Source: Streptomyces violaceoruber
GTDB lineage: Bacteria > Actinomycetota > Actinomycetes > Streptomycetales > Streptomycetaceae
NCBI RefSeq assembly: GCF_033406955.1
Contig: NZ_CP137734.1
Span: 4,960,001 to 5,024,000, forward strand
Direction: 5' to 3'
DNA length: 64,000 bases
Translations under genes and position numbers: made by a program
The notes under the pieces: model-generated
What the model saw: only the letters and a program-made list of their open reading frames with translations
Databases searched by the model: none
What the model was told of the DNA's origin: nothing
Shown: positions 51,318 to 59,658 of the stretch, piece after piece
Layout of the letters: the number at the start of each line of letters is the position of its first letter
Position numbering within the stretch: position 1 is the first letter of the stretch

Positions 51318-53114
51318 ATGAGCCAGCCGCCGAATCAGCCGCCGCAGCCGGGTGGCTTCGGAGCACCGCAGGACCCGCCGCCGGGAGGTTTCGGGGCACC
51401 GACCCCGCCGCCGCCCCCGCAGGGGCCGCCGTCCGGCCCGCCGCCGCAGCAGCCGGGGTACGGGTATCCGCAGCAGCCCGGTCAGCCCGGTCAGCCCGCC
51501 CAGGCGGGGCCGTACGGCCAGCAGCCCGGACCGTACAACTCCGGCCCGTACGCCCAGCCGCAGCAGCCGGGGCCCTACGGCCAGCAGCCCGGCTACGGCT
51601 ACCCGCAGCAGCAGTACCCCGGCGCTCCCGGCGCCCCCGGTATGCCGCCGCCCGGTGGCCCCGGGTCCCGCAACCCCTTCAAGGGCAAGCCCGCCCTCGC
51701 CGTCGGCGCGGCCGTCGCGGCCCTGCTCGTCATCGGCGGCAGCGTGTGGGCGGTCACCGCGAGCGGCGGTGACGACGAGAAGGACAAGAAGCCCGTCGTC
51801 GCCAAGACCGACGACCCCAAGCCCTCCGGCTCCAAGGGCGGTGCCCCGGTCGACCCCGGTGACGGCAGCGGCGACGGCGGCGAGGACCCCGAGGACCTCA
51901 ACGAGGACCGCCAGGCCGGCGAGTCCAAGGTGCTCTGGTACAAGGAGGCGCCGGACGCCCCCGGCTCCGGCGCCGACGCCGACGGCATGTGGATCACCGG
52001 CAAGGCGGCGGTGAAGGCGGCGTACAAGCAGGTCTTCGCCTACAACGTCGGCGACGGCAAGCCCGCATGGGAGCCGATCGCGTTCCCGGAGAAGATCTGC
52101 GCGGTCACCCCGGACAAGACGGCCGACGACAAGATCGTCGTCGCCTACATGAGCGGTTCCAGCGACCGCGCCAAGTGCAACAAGCTCCAGGAGATCGACC
52201 TCGCCACCGGCCAGAAGGGCTGGTCCGAGGAGGTCGCCGACGGCGACCTGTTCGACTCCACGCTCTCCCTCGAACTCTCGCTCAGCGGCAACACCATGAT
52301 GGTCGGCCGCTCCCAGTCGGGCACCGCCTACGACGTCAAGAGCGGCAAGAAGCTGTACGAGAAGAAGAAGTACGGCGACGCCTGCTTCCCCGCCGGGTTC
52401 GCGGGCAGCGCCAACAAGCTCGTCCAGGTCGCCTCGTGCGGCGCCGGCGGCAACAACGCGCACGACGAGCTCCAGGGCCTCGACCCGAAGACCGGCAAGG
52501 TCCTGTGGACCTACAAGTACGAGAAGGGCTGGCGGATCGCCCGCGCCTACTCCGTCGACCCGCTGGTCGTCTACGCCACCAACGAGGACAAGAAGGTCTG
52601 GAACATCTCCAGCTTCACCTCCGGCGGCAAGGTCCAGGAACAGGTCGGCGTCGACGAGGACTTCGCCCCCGAGTGCGGCTGGGCCATCCTCGAACGCGAC
52701 CTCCAGGGCTGCACGGGCGTGGCCGTCGCCGCGGGCACGCTCTACCTGCCGACCGAGGCGACCAGCGGCGCCAACGAGATCGTCGCGATCAACCTCACCA
52801 CCGGCAAGGAGAAGTGGCGCACCAAGTCCCCCGCGGACGAGTCGATGATGCCGCTGAAGATCGAGGGCGACCAGCTCATCGCGTACGTCCAGCCGTCCTA
52901 CGACGCGGGCGGTCAGATCGTGTCCATCCCGACCGGGGGCAGCAGCCACCAGCCCGCCAAGCTGCTGCAGAACCCGCAGGGCGTCGCGGACATCGAGAAC
53001 AGCTTCTACTCCAAGGACATCGACTGGGTCGACGGGCGGTTCTTCATCTCCAGCACCCGCCTGACCGGGAACGACGAGTCGAAGGAGAAGTTGATGCTCG
53101 CCTACGGCAAGTGA
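51318..53114 (+). CDS. Membrane-anchored PQQ-like beta-propeller protein, copy 1
   Basis: The 598-residue protein begins with a Pro/Gln/Gly/Tyr-rich cytoplasmic tract of about 115 residues (PQQPGQPGQ-type repeats), then one TM (PALAVGAAVAALLVIGGSVWAVTA), an acidic linker, and a C-terminal extracellular region whose strands repeat PQQ-propeller-type blocks such as DLATGQKGW, DPKTGKVLWTYKYEKGW and NLTTGKEKWRTKS. It is expected to be type II membrane, with the propeller outside. A GGGGG-type site precedes the ATG. A close paralogue lies downstream. Role unknown; surface sensing or scaffolding is a guess. Alternative: a serine/threonine kinase sensor domain lacking the kinase. Confidence 0.82.
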   Translation: MSQPPNQPPQPGGFGAPQDPPPGGFGAPTPPPPPQGPPSGPPPQQPGYGYPQQPGQPGQPAQAGPYGQQPGPYNSGPYAQPQQPGPYGQQPGYGYPQQQYPGAPGAPGMPPPGGPGSRNPFKGKPALAVGAAVAALLVIGGSVWAVTASGGDDEKDKKPVVAKTDDPKPSGSKGGAPVDPGDGSGDGGEDPEDLNEDRQAGESKVLWYKEAPDAPGSGADADGMWITGKAAVKAAYKQVFAYNVGDGKPAWEPIAFPEKICAVTPDKTADDKIVVAYMSGSSDRAKCNKLQEIDLATGQKGWSEEVADGDLFDSTLSLELSLSGNTMMVGRSQSGTAYDVKSGKKLYEKKKYGDACFPAGFAGSANKLVQVASCGAGGNNAHDELQGLDPKTGKVLWTYKYEKGWRIARAYSVDPLVVYATNEDKKVWNISSFTSGGKVQEQVGVDEDFAPECGWAILERDLQGCTGVAVAAGTLYLPTEATSGANEIVAINLTTGKEKWRTKSPADESMMPLKIEGDQLIAYVQPSYDAGGQIVSIPTGGSSHQPAKLLQNPQGVADIENSFYSKDIDWVDGRFFISSTRLTGNDESKEKLMLAYGK

Positions 53115-53210
53115 CCTCTTCTTTCTCCGCCTTCTCCGTCTTCTCTTCTGCCGTCGTCTCTCGCGGCTCGTTCCGTCTCCGTCGTCTCCGCTCTCCGAGG
53201 TACTCACGTC

Positions 53211-55034
53211 ATGACCCAGCCGCCTCCCCCGCCGCCCAACCAGCCCCCGCAGGGGGGCGGGTTCGGCCCGCCGCAGCACCAGCCGCCGCAGCACCAGCCG
53301 CCGCAGCCGCCGGCGCCGCAGACCCCGCCGCAGGCGCCCGCGGCTCCGGCCACCCCGCCGGCGGGGCCGCCGCCGCAGCAGCCGGGGTACGGGTATCCGC
53401 AGACGCCGCCGCAGCAGCAGCCCGGGTACGGGTATCCCGGTCAGCCCGGTCAGCCCGGTCAGCCCGGGGCGTATGGGCAGCCGACGCCGGCTTACGGGCA
53501 GCCCGGTCAGCCCGGTTACGGCTATCCGCAGCCGGCCACCATGCCCATGCAGCCGCAGGCCGCGGGCGGTGGCCGGAAGATCAACGCGCAGGTCGCGATC
53601 ATCGTGTCCGCCGTCGTCGCGATCGCCCTGATCATCGGCGGCGGGGTCTGGTACGCCGGGTCCTCCGACGGCGGGGGCAAGGACGACACCGCCGGCTCCA
53701 GCGGCGGCACGGGCGGCGACGGCGGTACGGACCAGAAGGGCGGCGACGGCGGCAAGGCCTCCGGCGCCGAGGAGAAGGCGCCCTCCGACCCGGCCGCCAA
53801 GGTGCTCTTCCAGGTCCCGATGCCCGCGGTGACCAAGGAGGACGACAGCGTCGTCGTCTCCGGCTCGTGGCTCACCGACAAGGTGTACGCCAAGAGCGGC
53901 ATCGCCGAGGTCAACGGGTACGACCCCGCCAAGGGCAGCAAGAAGTGGACGATCAAGCTGGACGGCCCCGTGTGCGCCGTCACCCGGCACGTCACCGACG
54001 ACGACAAGACGGTGATCATCCACCAGCCCGCCATGCCGACCAAGGCCGAGCCCTCGCACGGCTGCACCCAGGTCGCGGTCCTCGACCTGGACGCCGGGAA
54101 GAAGGTGTGGACGAAGTCCGCCGGCGAGGGGCCGATCTCCTTCGACAACGTCACGATCAGCGGTGACACCGTCGCCGCGGGCAGCAGCGACGGCGGCGTC
54201 GCCTTCGACATCGCCAAGGGCGACATCCTCTGGTCGCCGAAGGCGGCCGACAGCTGCTACGACGCGGGCTACGGCGGCGGCGAGAAGCTGGTCGCGGTGC
54301 GCAAGTGCGGCTCGTACGACGCCCGCCAGCTGAACATCCAGACCATCGACCCGAAGAGCGGGAAGGTGATCACCGAGTACAAGATGGCCAAGGGCATCGA
54401 GTACGCGGGCGTCGTGTCGACGAACCCGCTGGTCGTGGCCGCCGACGTCGGTGACTCCGCCGGGGACGGGAGCGGCATCTCGGACTTCTTCTCCATCGAC
54501 AACAAGACCGGCAAGCTGCTCACCCGCATCTCCGCGCCCGGCGACCAGTTCGCGGCCCGCTGCGACAGCATCACCAAGACCGAGAGCTGCAACGGGCTCG
54601 CGGCCGGCAACGGCAAGCTGTACATCGCGACCGAGGAGCACGAGAGCGGCGGCGAGTCGTACAGCCGGACCAACGAGGTCGTCGCCTTCGACCTGACCAC
54701 CGGGAAGCAGACCGGTCAGCGCGCGGACTCGGGCGAGGAGTACACCATCACGCCGCTGCGCATGGACGGCGGCAACGTGATCGCCTACAAGCGCCCGCCG
54801 TACGACAAGGGCGGCCAGGTCGTGAGCATCGACGGAACGACGTTCAAGCAGACCACGCTGCTGGAGAACCCGGCGACGGAGGCGGTGCGGGACGTGGAGT
54901 CCAGCATGTCGCCGGACTACTCCGAGCTGATCTACTCGCAGGGGCGCCTGTTCATGTCGCAGGTGTACGCCAGCGAGCCGACGAGCGCGGACGAGAAGGA
55001 GTACCTGGCGATCGGGTTCGGCACCAGCGGGTGA
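53211..55034 (+). CDS. Membrane-anchored PQQ-like beta-propeller protein, copy 2
   Basis: The 607-residue paralogue of the preceding gene has a Pro/Gln/Gly-rich N-terminus (about 120 residues, with HQPPQ and GQPGQPGQPG repeats), one TM (VAIIVSAVVAIALIIGGGVWYA), a Gly/Asp linker and propeller blocks (DPAKGSKKW, DLDAGKKVWTKSA, DPKSGKVITEYKM, DLTTGKQTGQ). Copy 1 and copy 2 are separated by only 96 nt, so they are co-expressed. The pair is the result of a tandem duplication with separate N-terminal repeats. It ends at a hairpin. Confidence 0.82.
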   Translation: MTQPPPPPPNQPPQGGGFGPPQHQPPQHQPPQPPAPQTPPQAPAAPATPPAGPPPQQPGYGYPQTPPQQQPGYGYPGQPGQPGQPGAYGQPTPAYGQPGQPGYGYPQPATMPMQPQAAGGGRKINAQVAIIVSAVVAIALIIGGGVWYAGSSDGGGKDDTAGSSGGTGGDGGTDQKGGDGGKASGAEEKAPSDPAAKVLFQVPMPAVTKEDDSVVVSGSWLTDKVYAKSGIAEVNGYDPAKGSKKWTIKLDGPVCAVTRHVTDDDKTVIIHQPAMPTKAEPSHGCTQVAVLDLDAGKKVWTKSAGEGPISFDNVTISGDTVAAGSSDGGVAFDIAKGDILWSPKAADSCYDAGYGGGEKLVAVRKCGSYDARQLNIQTIDPKSGKVITEYKMAKGIEYAGVVSTNPLVVAADVGDSAGDGSGISDFFSIDNKTGKLLTRISAPGDQFAARCDSITKTESCNGLAAGNGKLYIATEEHESGGESYSRTNEVVAFDLTTGKQTGQRADSGEEYTITPLRMDGGNVIAYKRPPYDKGGQVVSIDGTTFKQTTLLENPATEAVRDVESSMSPDYSELIYSQGRLFMSQVYASEPTSADEKEYLAIGFGTSG

Positions 55035-55062
55035 CGCCGTCGGTGTCCCCCGGGTGACCGTT

Positions 55063-55095
55063 CCGGCCCCGTCCCTGTCACAGGGGCGGGGCCGG
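55063..55095 (+). terminator. Hairpin terminator after the propeller genes
   Basis: CCGGCCCCGTCCCTG pairs with CAGGGGCGGGGCCGG across a 3-nt loop, with one G-T wobble, 29 nt after the stop. Confidence 0.8.
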
Positions 55096-55253
55096 CCGCA
55101 TTGCCGGGGGGATTTCGGCACTCCGGGGCGGTTCTCACCGGTAGGGGCAGCGCGAGGGCTGGCTAGCGTGTAGCTTCCGGGGGACATGCCGGGGGGTATG
55201 CCGGGGACCGGTGCATGGGCGAATGGGTGAATGGGTGACTGGGGGGTTGCCGC

Positions 55254-55928
55254 ATGGGAGTACGGCTCATGGTGGTCGACGATCACCGATTGCTCGCCGA
55301 GGCGCTGGCCTCGGCGCTGAAGCTGCGGGGGCACCGGGTGCTGGCCGCGGCGGCGCCGGCCGCGGGGGCGGCGGAGCTGGTGATCAGCCGGGCGCCGGAG
55401 GTGTGCCTGCTGGGGACGGCGACACCGGCGGAGCCGGGGAACTTCGATCCGGTGGTACGGATCAAGCGGGAGCGTCCGCAGGTGGCGGTGCTGGTGCTGG
55501 GCCCGGTGCCGAGCCCTCGCGGCATCGCGGCGGCGTTCGCGTCGGGGGCGTCGGGGTACGTCCGGCACGACGAGCGCATAGAGGGCGTCGAGCGGGCGAT
55601 CATGAAGGCACGGGCGGGGGAGGCGGCGGTGGCGCCGGCCTTGTTGCAGGGTGCGTTCGGTGAGCTGCTGAATCCCGTGGCCCAGCCCGACGACGAGGGG
55701 CAGCGGCTGTTGCAGTTGCTCACGCCGCGGGAGGTGGAGGTGCTGGTGCGGGTCGCGGACGGCGAGGACACGCGGCTGATCGCGGCGGGGATGGGGATCG
55801 CTCCCTCGACTGCGCGCACGCATGTCCAGCGGGTGCTGATGAAGCTGGGCGTCGGGTCGCGGCTGGAGGCCGCGGCGCTGGCGGCGCGGACGGGGTTGCT
55901 GGACCGGGCGGGGGCCTCCGGCGGTTGA
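55254..55928 (+). CDS. LuxR/NarL-type regulator with degenerate receiver
   Basis: The 224-residue protein has an N-terminal receiver fold (MVVDDHRLLAEALASAL; D9 and D10 retained) but the phospho-acceptor position is Gly54 (CLLGTATP instead of LLD) and the conserved Lys is replaced by Arg/His (GYVRHDE). The C-terminal HTH is intact: TPREVEVLVRVADGEDTRLIAAGMGIAPSTARTHVQRVLMKLGVGSRLEAAAL. It is thus expected to act without Asp phosphorylation. No kinase gene is adjacent. Start ATG 55254; an upstream GC-rich leader gives no clear site. Confidence 0.88.
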   Translation: MGVRLMVVDDHRLLAEALASALKLRGHRVLAAAAPAAGAAELVISRAPEVCLLGTATPAEPGNFDPVVRIKRERPQVAVLVLGPVPSPRGIAAAFASGASGYVRHDERIEGVERAIMKARAGEAAVAPALLQGAFGELLNPVAQPDDEGQRLLQLLTPREVEVLVRVADGEDTRLIAAGMGIAPSTARTHVQRVLMKLGVGSRLEAAALAARTGLLDRAGASGG

Positions 55929-56391
55929 GCGGGGTGCCTGCGGCGGCCTGTGCGGGGTGGTGGGGGTGCGGGTAGCGCGGTTTGTCCGGTGGGTGGGTCG
56001 GGGGCGCGGGGGGGTGTCCGTCCTCGGAACGGCGCGGAATCGGTCGGCCGCAGAAGCGAACTCCGTTGACGCGCCAACCGCTGCGGGCGGACACCCCCCG
56101 ACACGCCCCCTTCTCGCCGTACGCGGCTCTCCCCGCCCACGCCCCGCGTCCCGCGCATCGCCGTACGCGGCTCTCCCCGCCCACGCTCCGCGTCCGCTCA
56201 TCGCCGTACGCGGCTCTCCCGCCGTCGCTGCGGGCAGCCGCCACGCCGCCGTCGCTGCGGGCAGTCGTGCCGCTGGGGCGGCACGGGTGGGCGCAGCGGC
56301 ACCCCGTTACGCCGGGGCGCGCGACCCAACCCGCGCCCGCCCCGGGTGCCGGTAAGGCACCGGTGCACTGAGCGGCGTCAAAGGGGCCGGC
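55929..56391. other. Non-coding intergenic stretch with repeats and inverted repeats
   Basis: A 463-bp gap between the response regulator and the small membrane-protein gene. It holds GGGGTGTCCG (56011-56020) pairing with CGGACACCCC (56088-56097) across about 67 nt, then the tandem repeats at 56114-56264. Short frames on both strands only follow the repeats and lack conserved content, so no gene is called. Confidence 0.6.
56114..56264. repeat. Tandem repeats (43-44 bp unit, then a 27-bp unit)
   Basis: A unit starting TCGCCGTACGCGGCTCTCCC begins at 56114, 56158 and (partially) 56201. The 17-bp GCCGTCGCTGCGGGCAG then occurs at 56221 and 56248. Confidence 0.8.
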
Positions 56392-56688
56392 TCACTCCTC
56401 CCGCGGTGGCGTCGGCGGCGCCGTGGGCCTCAGCTTCAGCCAGGCCAGGAAGAAGAGCCCCAGGACCAGCATCCCGATCCCGGTCCAGAGGTTGATGTTC
56501 ACCCCCTGCGCCTTGTCGATGTCCTCGTCGGACGCCACGAAGCCCGCGATCGTCACGATGACGCCGTAGATCACGAACAGCCCGCCGATGATCCGCCGGA
56601 TGTCGAACAGCCGCGCGGCGGTGACGGACTTGGTCTCCAGCTCGGAGACCTCGTCCTGGACGTTCTTGTCGGAGTAGGAATCAGACAT
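56392..56688 (-). CDS. Small two-TM membrane protein next to the symporter
   Basis: The 98-residue product starts with a charged segment (MSDSYSDKNVQDEVSELETK), has two hydrophobic helices (IIGGLFVIYGVIVTIAGFVA and GIGMLVLGLFFLAWLKL) joined by an acidic loop, and a Pro-rich tail. It lies 21 nt after the stop of the SSS symporter on the same strand, so it is probably co-expressed and may be an accessory subunit, as in other SSS systems with small partners. The role is inferred from position. Confidence 0.75.
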   Translation of the reverse strand: MSDSYSDKNVQDEVSELETKSVTAARLFDIRRIIGGLFVIYGVIVTIAGFVASDEDIDKAQGVNINLWTGIGMLVLGLFFLAWLKLRPTAPPTPPREE

Positions 56689-56709
56689 GCTCTCTCAATC
56701 CTCCCGCGA

Positions 56710-58398
56710 TCAGAACGAGAACGGGATGTAGCAGGCGGCGGCCAGGACGACCGCCCCCCAGCCCAGCAGCGCCGGCTTGCGGTACCACGCGTCGTCGCCC
56801 TTGGCGGGCGCCTCCGCCATGCCCGGGGAGGTGGTTCCGTACACCAGGCCCTGGAGGTCGGCGGTCGGCTTCGGCGCGGTGAACAGGGACACCGCGACCA
56901 TGACCACCGCGCCGGCGACGAAGCCCGCGATCGCGGAGACGAAGTTGGCGCCCTGGTCGGAGGGGATGTCGATGATGCCCTGCTTGTAGATGACGAAGTA
57001 GTTCACCATCGCCGCGGTCGTGCCCGCGATCAGGCCCCAGAAGCCGGACTTCATCGACGCCCGCTTCCAGAACATGCCGATGATGAAGACCACGAACATC
57101 GGCACGTTGAAGAAGGAGAAGAGCGTTTGGAGGTAGCTCATGATGTTGGAGAAGGAGGAGGCCAGGAACGCCGTGCCGATGGAGGCGAGGACGCCGATCA
57201 CCGTGATGAGGCGGCCGAAGCGGACGTAGTAGCCGTCCTCGCGGTCCTTCACCACGTACTTCTGCCAGATGTCGGTGGTGAAGACGGTGTTGAAGGAGGA
57301 GATGTTGGCCGCCATGCCGGCCATGAAGGCCGCCAGCAGGCCCGTCACCGCGATGCCGAGGACGCCGTTGGGCAGCAGTTGCTGCATCAGGTACGGGATC
57401 GCGTCGTTGTACTGGAGGTCCGAGCCGGGGGTTCCGATCTTCGGGACCAGGACCGCGGCGACCAGGCCCGGGATCATGACGACGAAGACGATGAAGATCT
57501 TCGGGAAGGCCGCGATCAGGGGCGTGCGCTGGGCCGCCGAGAGGTTCTTCGCCGACAGGGCGCGCTGGACCTCGGCGAAGTTCGTCGTCCAGTAGCCGAA
57601 GGAGAGGACGAAGCCGAGGCCCAGGACGATGGTCAGCCAGTTGGCGCCCAGCGGGTTCTCGCTGCCGATGCCCGTGCCGCCCCACGCCGTCATGAAGTCG
57701 GAGCCGTGGGACTTGGAGAGGGAGTCGGACAGGCCGTCCCAGCCGCCGACCTTCTTCAGGCCCAGGATGGTGATCGGGATGAGGCCCGCCAGGATCACGA
57801 AGAACTGGAGGACCTCGTTGTAGATGGCCGAGGACAGGCCGCCCAGGGTGATGTACGCCAGGACGAAGAAGCCGGCCACGACGATGGCCACCCACTCCGG
57901 CCAGCCGAGCAGTGCCTCGACGACGATCGCGAGGGCGTAGAGGTTGACGCCGGCGATCAGGATGGCGGCGATGGCGAACAGGGCCGAACTGAGGAGGTGG
58001 GAGGCCTTGTCGAAGCGCAGGAGGAGGAACTCCGGGACCGAGCGGACCTTCGAGCCGTAGTAGAACGGCATCATCACCAGGCCGAGGAAGACCATCGCCG
58101 GGATGGCGCCGATCCAGTACCAGTGGGTCGTGTAGACGCCGTACTGGGCGCTGTTGGCGGCCATGCCGAGGATCTCGGTGGCACCCAGGTTGGCGGCGAC
58201 GAAGGCGAGTCCGGTGACCCAGGCGGGCAGGGAACGGCCGGACAGGAAGAAGTCCAGGCTGGTCCTGACCGAGCGGCGGGCGGCGAAGCCGATGCCCAGG
58301 ACGACGACGAAGTAGATCCCGAGGATCGTGTAGTCGAGCCAGTTGGTGGGGAGTCGAAGCTCTGCGGCTAGATACGTGGAGCTTGTGGGGGTTTGCAT
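56710..58398 (-). CDS. Sodium:solute symporter (SSS/SGLT-like), probable galactose uptake
   Basis: The 562-residue protein has about 14 TM segments and SSS motifs: FFLSGRSLPAWVTGLAFVAANLGATEILGMAA near TM2, GWPEWVAIVVAGFFVLAYITLGGLSSAIYNEVLQFF, and FGYWTTNFAEVQRALSAKN, all in the Na+/galactose branch. It is divergent from galT with a 198-bp shared promoter region, which strongly suggests galactose as substrate. ATG 58398 opens a short leader. Substrate is inferred from context. Confidence 0.88.
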   Translation of the reverse strand: MQTPTSSTYLAAELRLPTNWLDYTILGIYFVVVLGIGFAARRSVRTSLDFFLSGRSLPAWVTGLAFVAANLGATEILGMAANSAQYGVYTTHWYWIGAIPAMVFLGLVMMPFYYGSKVRSVPEFLLLRFDKASHLLSSALFAIAAILIAGVNLYALAIVVEALLGWPEWVAIVVAGFFVLAYITLGGLSSAIYNEVLQFFVILAGLIPITILGLKKVGGWDGLSDSLSKSHGSDFMTAWGGTGIGSENPLGANWLTIVLGLGFVLSFGYWTTNFAEVQRALSAKNLSAAQRTPLIAAFPKIFIVFVVMIPGLVAAVLVPKIGTPGSDLQYNDAIPYLMQQLLPNGVLGIAVTGLLAAFMAGMAANISSFNTVFTTDIWQKYVVKDREDGYYVRFGRLITVIGVLASIGTAFLASSFSNIMSYLQTLFSFFNVPMFVVFIIGMFWKRASMKSGFWGLIAGTTAAMVNYFVIYKQGIIDIPSDQGANFVSAIAGFVAGAVVMVAVSLFTAPKPTADLQGLVYGTTSPGMAEAPAKGDDAWYRKPALLGWGAVVLAAACYIPFSF

Positions 58399-58412
58399 TA
58401 AGCACTCGCTTC

Positions 58413-58540
58413 GTTCGCGAACTGATCCGGAGCGGAACCTACGCCTCCGCGTTCAGTAATTGAACACTTTTGGTGATGAACTTTGTTTGATTGTGATGTG
58501 CAGGGAGGTGGTGGGTTGTGATGTGTTATGTTTGATTGTG
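58413..58540. promoter_or_regulatory. Divergent gal promoter region with direct repeats and palindromes
   Basis: TGTTTGATTGTG occurs at 58484-58495 and 58529-58540. TTGTGATGTG occurs at 58491-58500 and 58516-58525, containing TGTGAT hexamers. Two palindromes also lie here: GTTCGCGAAC (58413-58422) and GTTCA-GTAAT-TGAAC (58451-58465). The stretch is much more A/T-rich than its surroundings. Hexamer repeats of this kind have been described as the operator of the Streptomyces galP1 promoter. Confidence 0.7.
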
Positions 58541-58596
58541 TTGGATGATTGACGGGCGTCCTGGTGACTCATGGGTGGGTGCAGAGGAGTGCGGCA

Positions 58597-59658
58597 GTGA
58601 AGAAGACCTCGACCCGGCTGGCCGACGGCCGTGAGCTGGTCTACTACGACCTGCGCGACGACACCGTGCGCGACGCCGTGGACCGCCGTCCGCTGGAGCG
58701 GACCGTCACCACGTCCGAGGTGCGACGCGACCCGCTGCTCGGCGACTCCGTCGCCGTCGCCTCGCACCGGCAGGGGCGCACCTACCATCCGCCGGCCGAC
58801 CAGTGCCCGCTGTGCCCGTCGGACGGGGAACGGCTGAGCGAGATCCCGGACTCGGCCTATGACGTGGTGGTCTTCGAGAATCGCTTTCCCTCGCTGGCCG
58901 GTGACTCCGGGCGCTGCGAGGTCGTCTGCTTCACCTCCGACCACGACGCCTCCTTCGCCGACCTGAGCGAGGAGCAGGCCCGGCTGGTGCTCGACGCCTG
59001 GACGGACCGCACCTCCGAGCTGTCCCATCTGCCCTCCGTTGAACAGGTGTTCTGCTTCGAGAACCGGGGCGCCGAGATCGGGGTGACGCTGGGTCACCCG
59101 CACGGGCAGATCTACGCCTACCCGTTCACCACCCCCCGCACCGCCCTGATGCTCCGTTCACTCGCCGCCCACAAGGACGCGACGGGCGGGGGGAACCTGT
59201 TCGACTCCGTGCTGGAGGAGGAGCTGGCCGGTGAGCGGGTCGTCCTGGAGGGTGAACACTGGGCCGCCTTCGTGCCGTACGCGGCGCACTGGCCGTACGA
59301 GGTGCACCTCTACCCGAAGCGGCGGGTGCCCGATCTGCTCGGACTCGACGAGGCGGCTCGCACAGAATTCCCCAAGGTCTACCTGGAGCTGCTGAGGCGC
59401 TTCGACCGGATCTTCGGCGAGGGCGAGCCCCCGACCCCCTACATCGCGGCCTGGCACCAGGCGCCGTTCGGGCAGCTGGAGGAGTTCGAGGGTGTGACGC
59501 GCGACGACTTCGCGCTCCACCTGGAACTTTTCACTATCCGCCGTACGTCCGGCAAGCTGAAGTTCCTCGCGGGCTCCGAATCCGGCATGAACGTGTTCAT
59601 CAACGACGTACCCCCGGAGCGCGCGGCCGAGCGACTGCGAGAGGTAGCGAGTTCATGA
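58597..59658 (+). CDS. galT: Galactose-1-phosphate uridylyltransferase
   Basis: Swaps UMP between UDP-glucose and galactose-1-phosphate. The 353-residue protein has a zinc CPLC motif (ADQCPLCPSDGE), FENRFPSL, the catalytic HPHGQ in LGHPHGQIYAYPF, and HWPYEVHLYPKR with the second His site. GTG 58597 follows a GAGG site. The TGA overlaps the galE ATG by 4 nt. First gene of the operon, divergent from the symporter. Confidence 0.95.
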   Translation: MKKTSTRLADGRELVYYDLRDDTVRDAVDRRPLERTVTTSEVRRDPLLGDSVAVASHRQGRTYHPPADQCPLCPSDGERLSEIPDSAYDVVVFENRFPSLAGDSGRCEVVCFTSDHDASFADLSEEQARLVLDAWTDRTSELSHLPSVEQVFCFENRGAEIGVTLGHPHGQIYAYPFTTPRTALMLRSLAAHKDATGGGNLFDSVLEEELAGERVVLEGEHWAAFVPYAAHWPYEVHLYPKRRVPDLLGLDEAARTEFPKVYLELLRRFDRIFGEGEPPTPYIAAWHQAPFGQLEEFEGVTRDDFALHLELFTIRRTSGKLKFLAGSESGMNVFINDVPPERAAERLREVASS

